Below, one piece after another: positions 25,762 to 33,711 of a stretch of DNA of 57,145 nucleotides. The notes below the pieces were generated by a model. It did not search any database, was not told where the DNA came from, and worked only from the letters and a program-made list of their open reading frames with translations. How positions within the stretch are numbered: the stretch's first letter is position 1; each line of letters begins with the position of its first letter. This DNA comes from Gordonia amicalis NBRC 100051 = JCM 11271 (GTDB lineage: Bacteria; Actinomycetota; Actinomycetes; Mycobacteriales; Mycobacteriaceae), in the NCBI RefSeq assembly GCF_000332995.1, contig NZ_BANS01000041.1, forward strand, positions 1-57,145, given 5' to 3'. The position numbers and the translations under genes are program-made.

Positions 25762-27123
25762 ATGGAACCGATACTCGCGGCCAACGCCGACCTGGCCTGG
25801 ATGCTGGCGGCATTCGTCTTCGTCCTACTCATGTTCCCCGGCCTCGCCTTCTTCTACGGCGGCATGGTCGGCTCGAAGAACGTGCTGAACATCATGTCGA
25901 TGGTCATGTCGACCCTCGCCATCACCGCCGTGCTCTACGTCGTCATCGGCTACGGACTCGTGTCCGGTCCGTCGGTGGGCGGGTGGGGTCTCATCGGCAA
26001 CCCCACCGATTTCATCGGTCTCACCAACTGGTTGACCGACGACGCCTCCGGCGCGACCCAGACGCTGTACTTCGCGGCGTGGTTCATCCTGTTCGCGGCC
26101 ATCACCATTGCCATCGTCGCCAGCGGTGCAGCAGGCCGGATGAAGTTCTCTGCCTGGCTGGTCTTCGCGCCGATCTGGCTCCTGGTGGTGTACTTCCCGG
26201 TCGCACACTGGGTGTTCTCGGCCGACGTCGACGACAACTACAAGGGCGGCTTCCTGCTGAACAAGCTGGAGATCGTCGACTACGCGGGCGGAACCGCGGT
26301 CCACATGAACTCCGGTGTCGCGGCTCTGGCCCTGGCCGTCGTCCTCGGGGCACGCAAGCGCCGCATGGAGCGTCCGCACAACCTCCCGATGACCATGCTG
26401 GGCGGCGGCATCCTGTTCTTCGGCTGGTTCGGTTTCAACGGCAGCTGCGCGCTCGGTGCGAACTTCCTTGCGCAGGCGGTCATCCTGAACACGCTGCTCG
26501 CCGGATCCGCCGGCATGATCGGGTTCGCGATCATCGAGCGGTGGCGCGAGGGTCACGTCACGTCGCTCGGCCTGATCACCGGCACCGTCGCGGGCCTGGT
26601 CGGCATCACCCCCGCCGCCAGCAGCATGGCGCCGCTGGGTGCACTGTGCGTGGGCATCTTCGCCGCAGCGGTCGTCGCGTTCCTGCTCAGCTTCAAGAGC
26701 AGGCTCAAGATCGACGAGACGCTCGACGCCTTCGCCGTCCACGGCATCGGCGGCATCGTCGGCACCATCTGCATCATCCTGTTCGCGACCGAGGCCGCTC
26801 CGGCCGGTGTCCAGGGCGTCCTGTTCGGCGGTCCGGTCGACATCGTCTGGCGTGAGCTCGCCGGCATCGCCATCACCTGCACCTACTCGTTCGTGATGAC
26901 CTGGCTCATCGCGAAGGGACTCGACAAGCTGATCGGGCTGCGCGTCGACGACGAGACCGAGATGATGGGCCTCGACACCACGCTGCACGCCGAGACCGCG
27001 TACGAGATCCCCAGTGCCAGTGTGGGTCGGTCCGGCGGTGGGCTGGCCGGTCTGTCGCCGTCGGCAGCTGCCGAATCGGTGGAGAAGTCGATGCCGGCAT
27101 CGGCACCATCCGCGCAGGTCTGA
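25762..27123 (+). CDS. amt: Ammonium/methylammonium transporter
   Basis: A 453-residue Amt/Mep/Rh family channel with about eleven membrane helices. The twin pore histidines sit in GTAVHMNSGVAAL and AFAVHGIGGIVGT, and the family pattern is also seen in FFGWFGFNGSCALG. The ATG at 25762 gives the normal short periplasmic N-terminus MEPILAANADLAW; the frame is open further back only through the end of the upstream gene. It follows the demethylase operon by 64 bp without a terminator, so it is probably co-transcribed and may import methylammonium as well as ammonium. No glnK or glnD follows. Confidence 0.93.
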   Translation: MEPILAANADLAWMLAAFVFVLLMFPGLAFFYGGMVGSKNVLNIMSMVMSTLAITAVLYVVIGYGLVSGPSVGGWGLIGNPTDFIGLTNWLTDDASGATQTLYFAAWFILFAAITIAIVASGAAGRMKFSAWLVFAPIWLLVVYFPVAHWVFSADVDDNYKGGFLLNKLEIVDYAGGTAVHMNSGVAALALAVVLGARKRRMERPHNLPMTMLGGGILFFGWFGFNGSCALGANFLAQAVILNTLLAGSAGMIGFAIIERWREGHVTSLGLITGTVAGLVGITPAASSMAPLGALCVGIFAAAVVAFLLSFKSRLKIDETLDAFAVHGIGGIVGTICIILFATEAAPAGVQGVLFGGPVDIVWRELAGIAITCTYSFVMTWLIAKGLDKLIGLRVDDETEMMGLDTTLHAETAYEIPSASVGRSGGGLAGLSPSAAAESVEKSMPASAPSAQV

Positions 27124-27147
27124 CCGCGCGGAGAAGACGAACAACGG

Positions 27148-27188
27148 CCCGGGGGTCCACCGTCAGACGGTGGACCTCCGGGTTCTTT
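27148..27188 (+). terminator. Intrinsic terminator after amt
   Basis: CCCGGGGGTCCACCGTC pairs with GACGGTGGACCTCCGGG, leaving a very tight loop, and TTCTTT follows directly. It begins 24 bases after the amt stop and ends the first amine operon. It is the most canonical terminator in the window. Confidence 0.85.
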
Positions 27189-27226
27189 CGTCAGGCGGCG
27201 AGGGTGGCTCGAAACGACACCGACCG

Positions 27227-27242
27227 CTCACGGAGCGGAAAC
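27227..27242 (+). promoter_or_regulatory. GlnR-box-like site upstream of the glutamylation operon
   Basis: CTCAC-GGAGCG-GAAAC differs from the consensus GTnAC-n6-GAAAC in its first base only and keeps the AC-n9-AC spacing. A further GAAAC follows at 27248. Together with the exact match at 20058, it suggests shared nitrogen control of both operons. Confidence 0.5.
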
Positions 27243-27262
27243 AGACTCGAAACAATCGGGCA

Positions 27263-27279
27263 GTCTACTAACGGTAGAC
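27263..27279. promoter_or_regulatory. 17-bp palindrome before the glutamylation operon
   Basis: GTCTAC-TAACG-GTAGAC is a perfect inverted repeat, 15 bp before the likely -35. It is a candidate binding site for the XRE-cupin regulator encoded at the end of this operon. No second copy was found in the window. Confidence 0.45.
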
Positions 27280-27294
27280 AGTGATTCACACGAG

Positions 27295-27323
27295 TGGACA
27301 TCCCGACAGGCAACACCTAGAGT
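27295..27323 (+). promoter_or_regulatory. Candidate promoter of the glutamylation operon
   Basis: TGGACA at 27295 and TAGAGT at 27318 are separated by 17 bases, a good sigma-70-type arrangement. The ATG at 27342 follows 18 bases after the -10, leaving room for a short leader with GGAG. Confidence 0.5.
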
Positions 27324-27341
27324 CGACCCCCGGAGCGCATC

Positions 27342-28703
27342 ATGACCACCACCAACGAAACCCCCGACACCGGCACCCTCGCCGAGCTGTGTGCGGCCAA
27401 TGACACCAAGTTCATCCTCGCCATGTTCGTCGATCTCCGCGGAAAGCCGTGCGCCAAGCTGGTGCCGGTCGAGGCGGTCGACGAACTCGCCACGGAGGGA
27501 GTCGGTTTCGCCGGTTACGCGGTCGGTGCCATCGGTCAGGAGCCCAAGGACCCCGACCTCGTCGCCGTTCCCGACGTCAGCTCCTTCCTCCCCATCCCGT
27601 TCATCAAGGAAGGCCTGGCCGTCGTCCAGTGCGATCCGCACGTCGAGGGCAAGCCGTGGCCGTTCGCTCCCCGCAACATCCTCAAGACCCTCATCGCGCA
27701 GACCGCCGACGCAGGCTTCGAGCCGTGGGTGGGCGCCGAGGTCGAGTACTTCCTGCTGAAGCGCGCGGAGGACGGTTCGCTGGTCACCGCCGACGCCGCC
27801 GACGATTCCGACCAGCCGTGCTACGACGTCCGCGGTCTCACCCGGATGTACGAGCACCTCACCACGGTGTCCACTGCCATGAACCAGCTCGGCTGGGGCA
27901 ACTATGCCAACGACCACGAGGACGGCAACGGGCAGTTCGAGCAGAATTTCAAGTACGCCGACGCGCTGACCACCGCCGATCGGGTCGTAACCCTCCGCTA
28001 CCTCCTCTCGGCGATGGCCGCCGAGAAGGGCATGATCGCCACCTTCATGCCGAAGCCGTTCGCCGATCGCACCGGTTCGGGACTGCACTTCCACCTCTCC
28101 CTCACCAAGGGTGGTGAGCCGGTCTTCCCGCAGGTCAGTGAAGACGATCGCGGGCTGGGGCTCTCCGCGACCGCCTACGGGTTCATCGGGGGCATCCTCG
28201 AGCACGCACCGGCTCTGCAGGCCGTCATCGCGCCGACCGTCAACTCCTACAAGCGAACCGGCGCCACCGCGACCCGATCGGGTGCGTCCTGGGCGCCGCG
28301 CAAGGCCACGTACGGCGGCAATGACCGGACCCACTACATCCGGGTTCCCGACGACCAGCGCGTCGAACTGCGCGGTGGCGACGGGTCGGCCAACCCGTAC
28401 CTGGCCGCGGCCGCGTTGCTCGGTGCCGGTCTCGACGGCATCAAGCGAAGCCTCGACCCCGGGGCCGTCGGCGGGGCTCCCAGCCATATCGCGGATCTGC
28501 CACTCACCCTGTTGCACGCCGTCGAGGCGTTCGAGTCCGACGCGGTCGTGATGGGTGCCCTCGACGCCGCACTCCCCCAGGACTGGCCCGCCGACCAGGG
28601 CAAGGTGTCGACCTACTTCTCCAACCTGAAACGCGAGGAGTTCTTCGACTGGCACGCGGCGGTGTCCCCCTGGGAAGTCGACCAGTACCTCACCGCTTTC
28701 TGA
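27342..28703 (+). CDS. glnT: Type III glutamine synthetase-like; probable gamma-glutamylmethylamide synthetase
   Basis: A 453-residue ligase of the GlnT/GmaS branch of the glutamine synthetase superfamily, expected to join glutamate to methylamine using ATP. Motifs include NDHEDGNGQFEQN in the substrate region, RTGSGLHFHLS near the nucleotide site, NSYKR and ELRGGDGSANPYLAAAA. The short N-terminal beta-grasp (AMFVDLRGKPCAKLVPVEA) is typical. It is not an ordinary GlnA: the tail lacks the adenylylation-loop region, and the next genes encode N-methylglutamate synthase subunits. The accepted amine could be ethylamine or another primary amine instead. Confidence 0.85.
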   Translation: MTTTNETPDTGTLAELCAANDTKFILAMFVDLRGKPCAKLVPVEAVDELATEGVGFAGYAVGAIGQEPKDPDLVAVPDVSSFLPIPFIKEGLAVVQCDPHVEGKPWPFAPRNILKTLIAQTADAGFEPWVGAEVEYFLLKRAEDGSLVTADAADDSDQPCYDVRGLTRMYEHLTTVSTAMNQLGWGNYANDHEDGNGQFEQNFKYADALTTADRVVTLRYLLSAMAAEKGMIATFMPKPFADRTGSGLHFHLSLTKGGEPVFPQVSEDDRGLGLSATAYGFIGGILEHAPALQAVIAPTVNSYKRTGATATRSGASWAPRKATYGGNDRTHYIRVPDDQRVELRGGDGSANPYLAAAALLGAGLDGIKRSLDPGAVGGAPSHIADLPLTLLHAVEAFESDAVVMGALDAALPQDWPADQGKVSTYFSNLKREEFFDWHAAVSPWEVDQYLTAF

Positions 28704-28770
28704 CACGGCCGGCCCAGGCCGCGTCGATCGCACCACATCCCAACTCCCCTTCGACGTAAAGGATTCGACC

Positions 28771-29667
28771 ATGTGCGGAATCGTCGGATTGCATCTGCGT
28801 AATCCCGATCTTCATCCCCGACTCGGCGCGATGCTCGCCGTGATGCTCGGCGAGATGCAGGATCGCGGTGCGGATTCGGCCGGCATCGCGGTGTACGGCA
28901 ACCCCGAATGGGCACCTTCCGGCCACGGGTGTGTCTCGCTGCTCGAACTCGATGTCCTGCCCGACGAGGTCTCGGCGACGCTGGGCGCAGCACTCGGTGT
29001 GCCGGTCGCGGCCCAGCTTGTCGATGCCACGCTGGTCGCGTCGGCCCCGGTGGGCGCCGAAGAACTCCTCGGCGCGGCCCGCGCCGCCTACCCGGATGCG
29101 CTGGTCGCCGGCTTCGGTTCGGATCTGACCGTCCTCAAGGGTGTCGGCGCCCCGCGAGACCTGGCCGAATCCTGGGGTCTGGCAACTGCTTCCGGCTGGC
29201 AGGGCGTCGGCCACACCCGGATGGCCACCGAATCGGCCGTGACCCCGTCGGGTGCACATCCCTACGCGGTGGGCCCGGAGCAGTGTCTCGTGCACAACGG
29301 GTCGTTCGCCAACCACGCCACCATCCGACGCGAATTGCGCGCGCAGGGTGTGGAATTCGACAGTGAGAACGACACCGAGGTCGGCGCCCGCTTCGTCGCC
29401 CACCAGCTCGCCGCCGGCAAGGACGTCGAGACCGCCCTCAAGGAGGTCTGCGCAAACTTCGACGGCTTCTACACCCTCGTGGTCTCCAACCGTGACTCCT
29501 TCGCCGTCGTCCGCGACGCCATCGCCTGCAAGCCCGCGGTGATCGCCGAGACCGACGACTGGGTCGCGATCGCCAGCGAGTACCGCGCCCTCGCCAAGCT
29601 GCCCGGGGTCGAGAACGCCCGCATCTGGGAGCCCGAGCCGGAAGTGGTCTACGCATGGACACGATGA
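28771..29667 (+). CDS. mgsA: N-methylglutamate synthase subunit, class II glutamine amidotransferase domain
   Basis: A 298-residue Ntn-hydrolase subunit (GlxB/MgsA type). After Met removal the nucleophile is Cys2 in MCGIVGLH; the RGADSAGIAVY, GHTRMATESAVTPSGAHPY and HNGSFANH stretches form the glutaminase site. In N-methylglutamate synthase this subunit hydrolyses gamma-glutamylmethylamide to release methylamine for channelling. AAAGGA precedes the ATG. It overlaps the next gene by 13 bases. Confidence 0.85.
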   Translation: MCGIVGLHLRNPDLHPRLGAMLAVMLGEMQDRGADSAGIAVYGNPEWAPSGHGCVSLLELDVLPDEVSATLGAALGVPVAAQLVDATLVASAPVGAEELLGAARAAYPDALVAGFGSDLTVLKGVGAPRDLAESWGLATASGWQGVGHTRMATESAVTPSGAHPYAVGPEQCLVHNGSFANHATIRRELRAQGVEFDSENDTEVGARFVAHQLAAGKDVETALKEVCANFDGFYTLVVSNRDSFAVVRDAIACKPAVIAETDDWVAIASEYRALAKLPGVENARIWEPEPEVVYAWTR

Positions 29668-30401
29668 CGCTCGACTCCACCACCCAGTCCCCTACCGACC
29701 CGGCGAAAGCGGAGACGATGAGCCCCAACCACCACTTCGACCTCGCGAACACCGCACTGCGAGAAATCAACTCGGTACTCCACGGCGACATCTCCGGGGA
29801 GATCGTCATCGACAACCCCGCCGGCGCGCACAGTGTCGCAGCGGGCGTCAACGCGCCGGTCAAGATCACCGTCAACGGTCATGTCGGCTACTACGCCGCC
29901 GGGATGAACCAGCAGGCCGAGGTCACCATCAACGGCAATGCCGGCACCGGTGTCGCCGAGAACATGATGAGCGGCAGCGTCATCGTCAAGGGCAACGCCT
30001 CGCAGTCGGCCGGTGCCACCGCTCACGGTGGACTCCTCGTGGTCGAGGGTGATGCGGCGGCCCGCTGCGGCATCTCGATGAAAGGTGTCGACATCGTGAT
30101 CGGCGGCGACGTCGGACATAACAGCGCCTTCATGGCGCAGGCCGGCCGCCTGGTCATCCGCGGCAACGCGGGCGACGGCCTCGGCGACTCCATCTACGAG
30201 ACCCGCATCTACGTCCGCGGTGAGGTCGCCTCCCTCGGCGCCGACTGCATCGCCAAGCCGATGCGCGAGGAGCACCTCGAGGAACTCGCCGGTCTGCTCA
30301 AGGCCGCCGGTTACGGCGACGACGACCTGACCGCCTACACCCGTTACGGATCGGCCCGCGAGCTCTACCACTTCAAGGTGGACAACGCTTCCGCCTACTG
30401 A
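29655..30401 (+). CDS. mgsB: N-methylglutamate synthase subunit, GXGXG domain
   Basis: A 248-residue right-handed beta-helix like the C-terminal domain of glutamate synthase (GlxC/MgsB). The repeats appear as regularly spaced glycine motifs: VNGHVGYYAAGM, INGNAGTGVAENM, VKGNASQSAGATAHGG, GGDVGHNSAFMAQAG and RGNAGDGLGDSIYE. It has no catalytic residues of its own and forms the structural scaffold linking the amidotransferase and FMN subunits. Confidence 0.87.
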   Translation: MDTMTLDSTTQSPTDPAKAETMSPNHHFDLANTALREINSVLHGDISGEIVIDNPAGAHSVAAGVNAPVKITVNGHVGYYAAGMNQQAEVTINGNAGTGVAENMMSGSVIVKGNASQSAGATAHGGLLVVEGDAAARCGISMKGVDIVIGGDVGHNSAFMAQAGRLVIRGNAGDGLGDSIYETRIYVRGEVASLGADCIAKPMREEHLEELAGLLKAAGYGDDDLTAYTRYGSARELYHFKVDNASAY

Positions 30402-30441
30402 GCCGTCCCCTTCGCGCCACACCACCGAAAGAGACATCACC

Positions 30442-31773
30442 ATGACCGACAACCTCAGCGTCGAGCAGCGCGGACTCCGCGAATCCGCCACCTACGACCG
30501 CACCACCATCGCCGCCATCCAGCGCGCCGCCGAGACCGGCATCTACGACATCCGCGGCTGGGGTGCCAAGCGTAAGCTCCCCCACTTCGACGACCTGCTG
30601 TTCCTGGGTGCCTCGATGTCGCGCTACCCGCTCGAGGGTTACCGGGAGCGCTGCGACACCGACGTCGTCCTGGGTGGCCGCAACGCGAAGTATCCGCTGC
30701 ACCTGTCTACCCCGGTCACCATCGCCGGCATGAGTTTCGGTGCACTGTCGGCCGGCGCCAAGGAGGCACTCGGCCGCGGAGCGTCGGAGGTCGGGACGTC
30801 GACCACCACCGGTGACGGTGGCATGACCCCCGAGGAGCGCGGACAGTCCAAGCACCTCGTCTACCAGTACCTGCCGTCGCGTTACGGCATGAATCCCGAC
30901 GACCTGCGCAAGGCCGACGCCATCGAGGTCGTCCTCGGCCAGGGTGCCAAGCCCGGTGGCGGTGGAATGCTGCTGGGGCAGAAGATCTCCGAGCGTGTCG
31001 CCGGGATGCGTACCCTCCCCCAGGGCATCGACCAGCGCAGTGCCTGCCGGCACCCCGACTGGACCGGCCCCGACGACCTTGCCATCAAGATCAACGAGCT
31101 GCGCGAGATCACCGACTGGGAGAAGCCGATCTACGTCAAGGTCGGCGCGAGCCGCACCTACTACGACGTGAAGCTGGCCGTGCACTCCGGCGCGGACGTC
31201 GTCGTGGTCGACGGCATGCAGGGCGGCACTGCCGCCACCCAGGAGGTGTTCATCGAACACGTGGGCATCCCGACCCTGGCCGCCATCCCGCAGGCGGTCC
31301 AGGCGCTGCAGAAACTCGGGGTCCACCGTGAGGTGCAGCTCATCGTCTCGGGCGGCATTCGCAACGGCGCCGACGCCGCCAAGGCCATGGCCCTCGGCGC
31401 TGACGCGGTGGCCATCGGCACCGCCGCCCTGATCGCGTTGGGAGACAACGATCCCCGCTATGCCGAGGAGTACGAGGCGCTGGGTTCGGCCGCCGGCTAC
31501 TACGACGACTTCCAGGACGGGCGTGACCCGGCCGGCATCAGCACGCAGGACCCGGAACTGTCGGCGCGCTTCGACCCGGTCCTCGGAGGCAAGCGCCTCG
31601 CCAACTTCCTGCGCGTCATGACGATGGAGGCCCAGACCATCGCCCGTGCCTGCGGCAAGGCGCACCTGCAGCACCTCGAGCCCGAGGACCTCGTCGCCAT
31701 CACGATCGAGGCCGCGGCGATGGCGCGGGTCCCGATGGCCGGTACCAACTGGATTCCGGGGACTGGGCTGTGA
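30442..31773 (+). CDS. mgsC: N-methylglutamate synthase subunit, FMN-binding glutamate synthase-like
   Basis: A 443-residue TIM-barrel protein equivalent to the synthase domain of GltB (GlxD/MgsC). FMN and substrate motifs are GMSFGALSAGAKEAL, TTTGDGGMTPEERG, GQGAKPGGGGMLLG and VDGMQGGTAATQEVF. It would combine methylamine with 2-oxoglutarate to N-methylglutamate. The tidy CxxxxxCxxxxC 3Fe-4S pattern of ordinary GltB is not evident. Its stop overlaps the GTG of the FAD enzyme. Confidence 0.87.
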   Translation: MTDNLSVEQRGLRESATYDRTTIAAIQRAAETGIYDIRGWGAKRKLPHFDDLLFLGASMSRYPLEGYRERCDTDVVLGGRNAKYPLHLSTPVTIAGMSFGALSAGAKEALGRGASEVGTSTTTGDGGMTPEERGQSKHLVYQYLPSRYGMNPDDLRKADAIEVVLGQGAKPGGGGMLLGQKISERVAGMRTLPQGIDQRSACRHPDWTGPDDLAIKINELREITDWEKPIYVKVGASRTYYDVKLAVHSGADVVVVDGMQGGTAATQEVFIEHVGIPTLAAIPQAVQALQKLGVHREVQLIVSGGIRNGADAAKAMALGADAVAIGTAALIALGDNDPRYAEEYEALGSAAGYYDDFQDGRDPAGISTQDPELSARFDPVLGGKRLANFLRVMTMEAQTIARACGKAHLQHLEPEDLVAITIEAAAMARVPMAGTNWIPGTGL

Positions 31774-32966
31774 CAGAACGGGATTCGACAGCGTCGGTCA
31801 TCATCGTCGGCGGCGGTCTCGAAGGTGCTGCCGCCGCGTGGGCCCTCGGGCAGCGGGGGATCACCGACGTCGTCGTGTGCGAACGCGACACCGTCGGCGG
31901 CGGGATGACCGGCACGTCGTCGGGCATCGTCCGGTGTCACTACGGCGTCAGCTCGCTGGCCGCGATGGCGGCGGTGGGGCTCGAGGTGTTCGAGAAGGCC
32001 GAGGAGATCTTCGGTACCGACATCGGCTTCCGGCAGACCGGATACGTCGTCGGCGTCGGTGAACAGAACGTCGAGAACTTGCGCAAAAGCCTAGCAGCAC
32101 AGCGCGAAGTGGGCGTTCAGGCCGAGGAGATCGACGTCGCCGAGGTTGCGAGGATGTGGCCGACGGCCGATCTGGAGCCGTTCGCGGCCTTCGGCTGGGA
32201 GGAGCGCGGCGGGTACGGGGACGCCTACCAGACCGCCCAGGCCTTCGCCGCCGCCGCACGTGCCACCGGCATCAGGATCCGCCAGGGCACCACGGTCACC
32301 GAGTTGCTGGAGGACGGCGACCGGGTCACCGGCGTGCGGCTCGCCGACGGCTCGACGATCTCGGCCGACACCGTCGTCGTGGCCACGGGAGTGTGGTCCA
32401 AGCCGTTCCTCGGCCGGCACGGCATCGACATCCCGATCTCGGTGCACCGCGAGCAGATCGTGATGATCCACCCGGGTGAGGATCTCGGAGAGGTCCCGGT
32501 GTTCTCCGACCTCGTCTCACTCCAGTACGTGCGACCGGACGTTCGAGGCGAGATCCTGTTCGGCAACAGCGATCTCCAGGAACTCCAGATCGCCGACCCG
32601 GACAACTACAGCAACCGTGTCGACAGCGACTTCGTCGACCTCACCGTCGACAAGGTCGGCACCCGGTTCCCCGGCTTCACCGAACCCGCGATCACCAGCA
32701 GCTACGCCGGTTGCTACGACGTGACGCCGGACTGGAATCCGATCATCTCGGCGGGCCCGCTCGACGGTCTGGTGCTGGCGGTCGGCTTCAGCGGTCACGG
32801 GTTCAAGATCTCGCCGGCGGTGGGACGGCTGATCGCCGATCTGGTCGTCGACGGACGCAGTTCGGACCCACGGATCCCGGAGTCCGATTTCCGCTTCACC
32901 CGGTTCGCCGAGGGCGATCCGCTGAAGACGAGGTTCCCCTACGTGGGAGCGGGGGAGATGCGCTGA
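31770..32966 (+). CDS. FAD-dependent oxidoreductase, SoxB/DadA type; candidate N-methylglutamate oxidase
   Basis: A 398-residue flavoprotein with the FAD motif IIVGGGLEGAAAAWALG at residues about 10-26 and a C-terminal GFSGHGFKISPAVGRLIAD closing the FAD site. It resembles the beta subunit of sarcosine oxidase and the MgdA-like subunit of N-methylglutamate dehydrogenase. In the known pathway the enzyme has four subunits; here no delta, alpha or gamma homologues are present, so the protein may act alone as an oxidase or borrow partners. Its 4-bp overlap with mgsC ties it to the pathway. It should yield glutamate plus formaldehyde, or another aldehyde if the amine differs. Confidence 0.8.
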   Translation: MTERDSTASVIIVGGGLEGAAAAWALGQRGITDVVVCERDTVGGGMTGTSSGIVRCHYGVSSLAAMAAVGLEVFEKAEEIFGTDIGFRQTGYVVGVGEQNVENLRKSLAAQREVGVQAEEIDVAEVARMWPTADLEPFAAFGWEERGGYGDAYQTAQAFAAAARATGIRIRQGTTVTELLEDGDRVTGVRLADGSTISADTVVVATGVWSKPFLGRHGIDIPISVHREQIVMIHPGEDLGEVPVFSDLVSLQYVRPDVRGEILFGNSDLQELQIADPDNYSNRVDSDFVDLTVDKVGTRFPGFTEPAITSSYAGCYDVTPDWNPIISAGPLDGLVLAVGFSGHGFKISPAVGRLIADLVVDGRSSDPRIPESDFRFTRFAEGDPLKTRFPYVGAGEMR

Positions 32967-33021
32967 GCGTTCCCGAGCGGTGTGCAGCGGGGATCAACCG
33001 ACGAGAGGGCGCGAGAACATG

Positions 33022-33057
33022 TGTCAACTGACAGTGAACGACCTCGCTCACTATGCT
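33022..33057 (+). promoter_or_regulatory. Candidate autoregulated promoter of the XRE-cupin gene
   Basis: The palindrome TGTCA-AC-TGACA (33022-33033) overlaps a -35-like CTGACA (33028-33033). After 18 bases comes TATGCT (33052-33057), and seven bases on is an in-frame GTG at 33064. This would make a leaderless transcript and place the palindrome where an autoregulator could block the -35. Confidence 0.4.
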
Positions 33058-33063
33058 GGCGAG

Positions 33064-33711
33064 GTGACCGACGACCCATTGATCCGGAACCAGTCTGGCA
33101 TCGCACGGGAACGCCCCGTCGACCAGTCGGTCGAGGAACTCGAGCTCGAGACCGCGATCGCGCACAATGTGCGTCGGCTGCGGCGCCAGCAGGGACTGTC
33201 GGTGGGCGACATGGCGTCCCGCGTCGGCATCTCCAAGGCGATGCTGTCGAAGATCGAGAACGCGCAGACCTCCTGCAGTCTCAGCACCCTCGCCCGCCTG
33301 GCCAACGGCTTCGACGTCTCGGTCACGTCGTTGTTCCGCGGCGCGGAGATGGAGCGTTCGGCCGTCTTCGTGAAGGCGGGGGAGGGTAACGAGATCGTCC
33401 GTGAGGGTTCACGCGAGGGACATGAGTACGAGTTGCTCGGATCGCTTCGCGGGGAACACAAACGGCTCGAATGTCTGCTCGTGACCCTCACCGAGGAATC
33501 GGTGACGCAGCCGCTGTTCCAGCACGCCGGTACCGAATTCCTGTACGTCCTCGAAGGCGTGATGGACTACGCGCACAGCCGCTCGGTGTACCGGATGCAT
33601 CCTGGCGACGCGTTGCAACTCGACGGAGAGGGAGCGCACGGGCCGGTCGAACTGGTCGAACTGCCGATACGCTTCCTCTCGGTCATCGCGTTTCCGGATT
33701 CAGCCGTCTGA
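33064..33711 (+). CDS. XRE-family regulator with C-terminal cupin domain
   Basis: A helix-turn-helix regulator with an effector-binding cupin, the architecture of PuuR-type amine and amino-acid regulators. The HTH is at about residues 35-85 (LRRQQGLSVGDMASRVGIS, then SKIENAQTSCSLSTLARLA). The cupin has QHAGTEFLYVLEGVMDYAH and YRMHPGDALQLDGEGAHGP. The GTG at 33064 is preferred because of the promoter spacing; an in-frame ATG at 33019 with a GAGAGG upstream would add 15 residues. It lies 97 bp after the FAD gene on the same strand and is the obvious local regulator of the amine genes. Its end overlaps the convergent EthD gene by 12 bp. Confidence 0.82.
   Translation: MTDDPLIRNQSGIARERPVDQSVEELELETAIAHNVRRLRRQQGLSVGDMASRVGISKAMLSKIENAQTSCSLSTLARLANGFDVSVTSLFRGAEMERSAVFVKAGEGNEIVREGSREGHEYELLGSLRGEHKRLECLLVTLTEESVTQPLFQHAGTEFLYVLEGVMDYAHSRSVYRMHPGDALQLDGEGAHGPVELVELPIRFLSVIAFPDSAV

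Noticed and set aside
27342..28703. Ordinary glutamine synthetase GlnA
   Set aside because: Sequence form and length fit the type III GlnT/GmaS branch, and the neighbours are N-methylglutamate synthase subunits.
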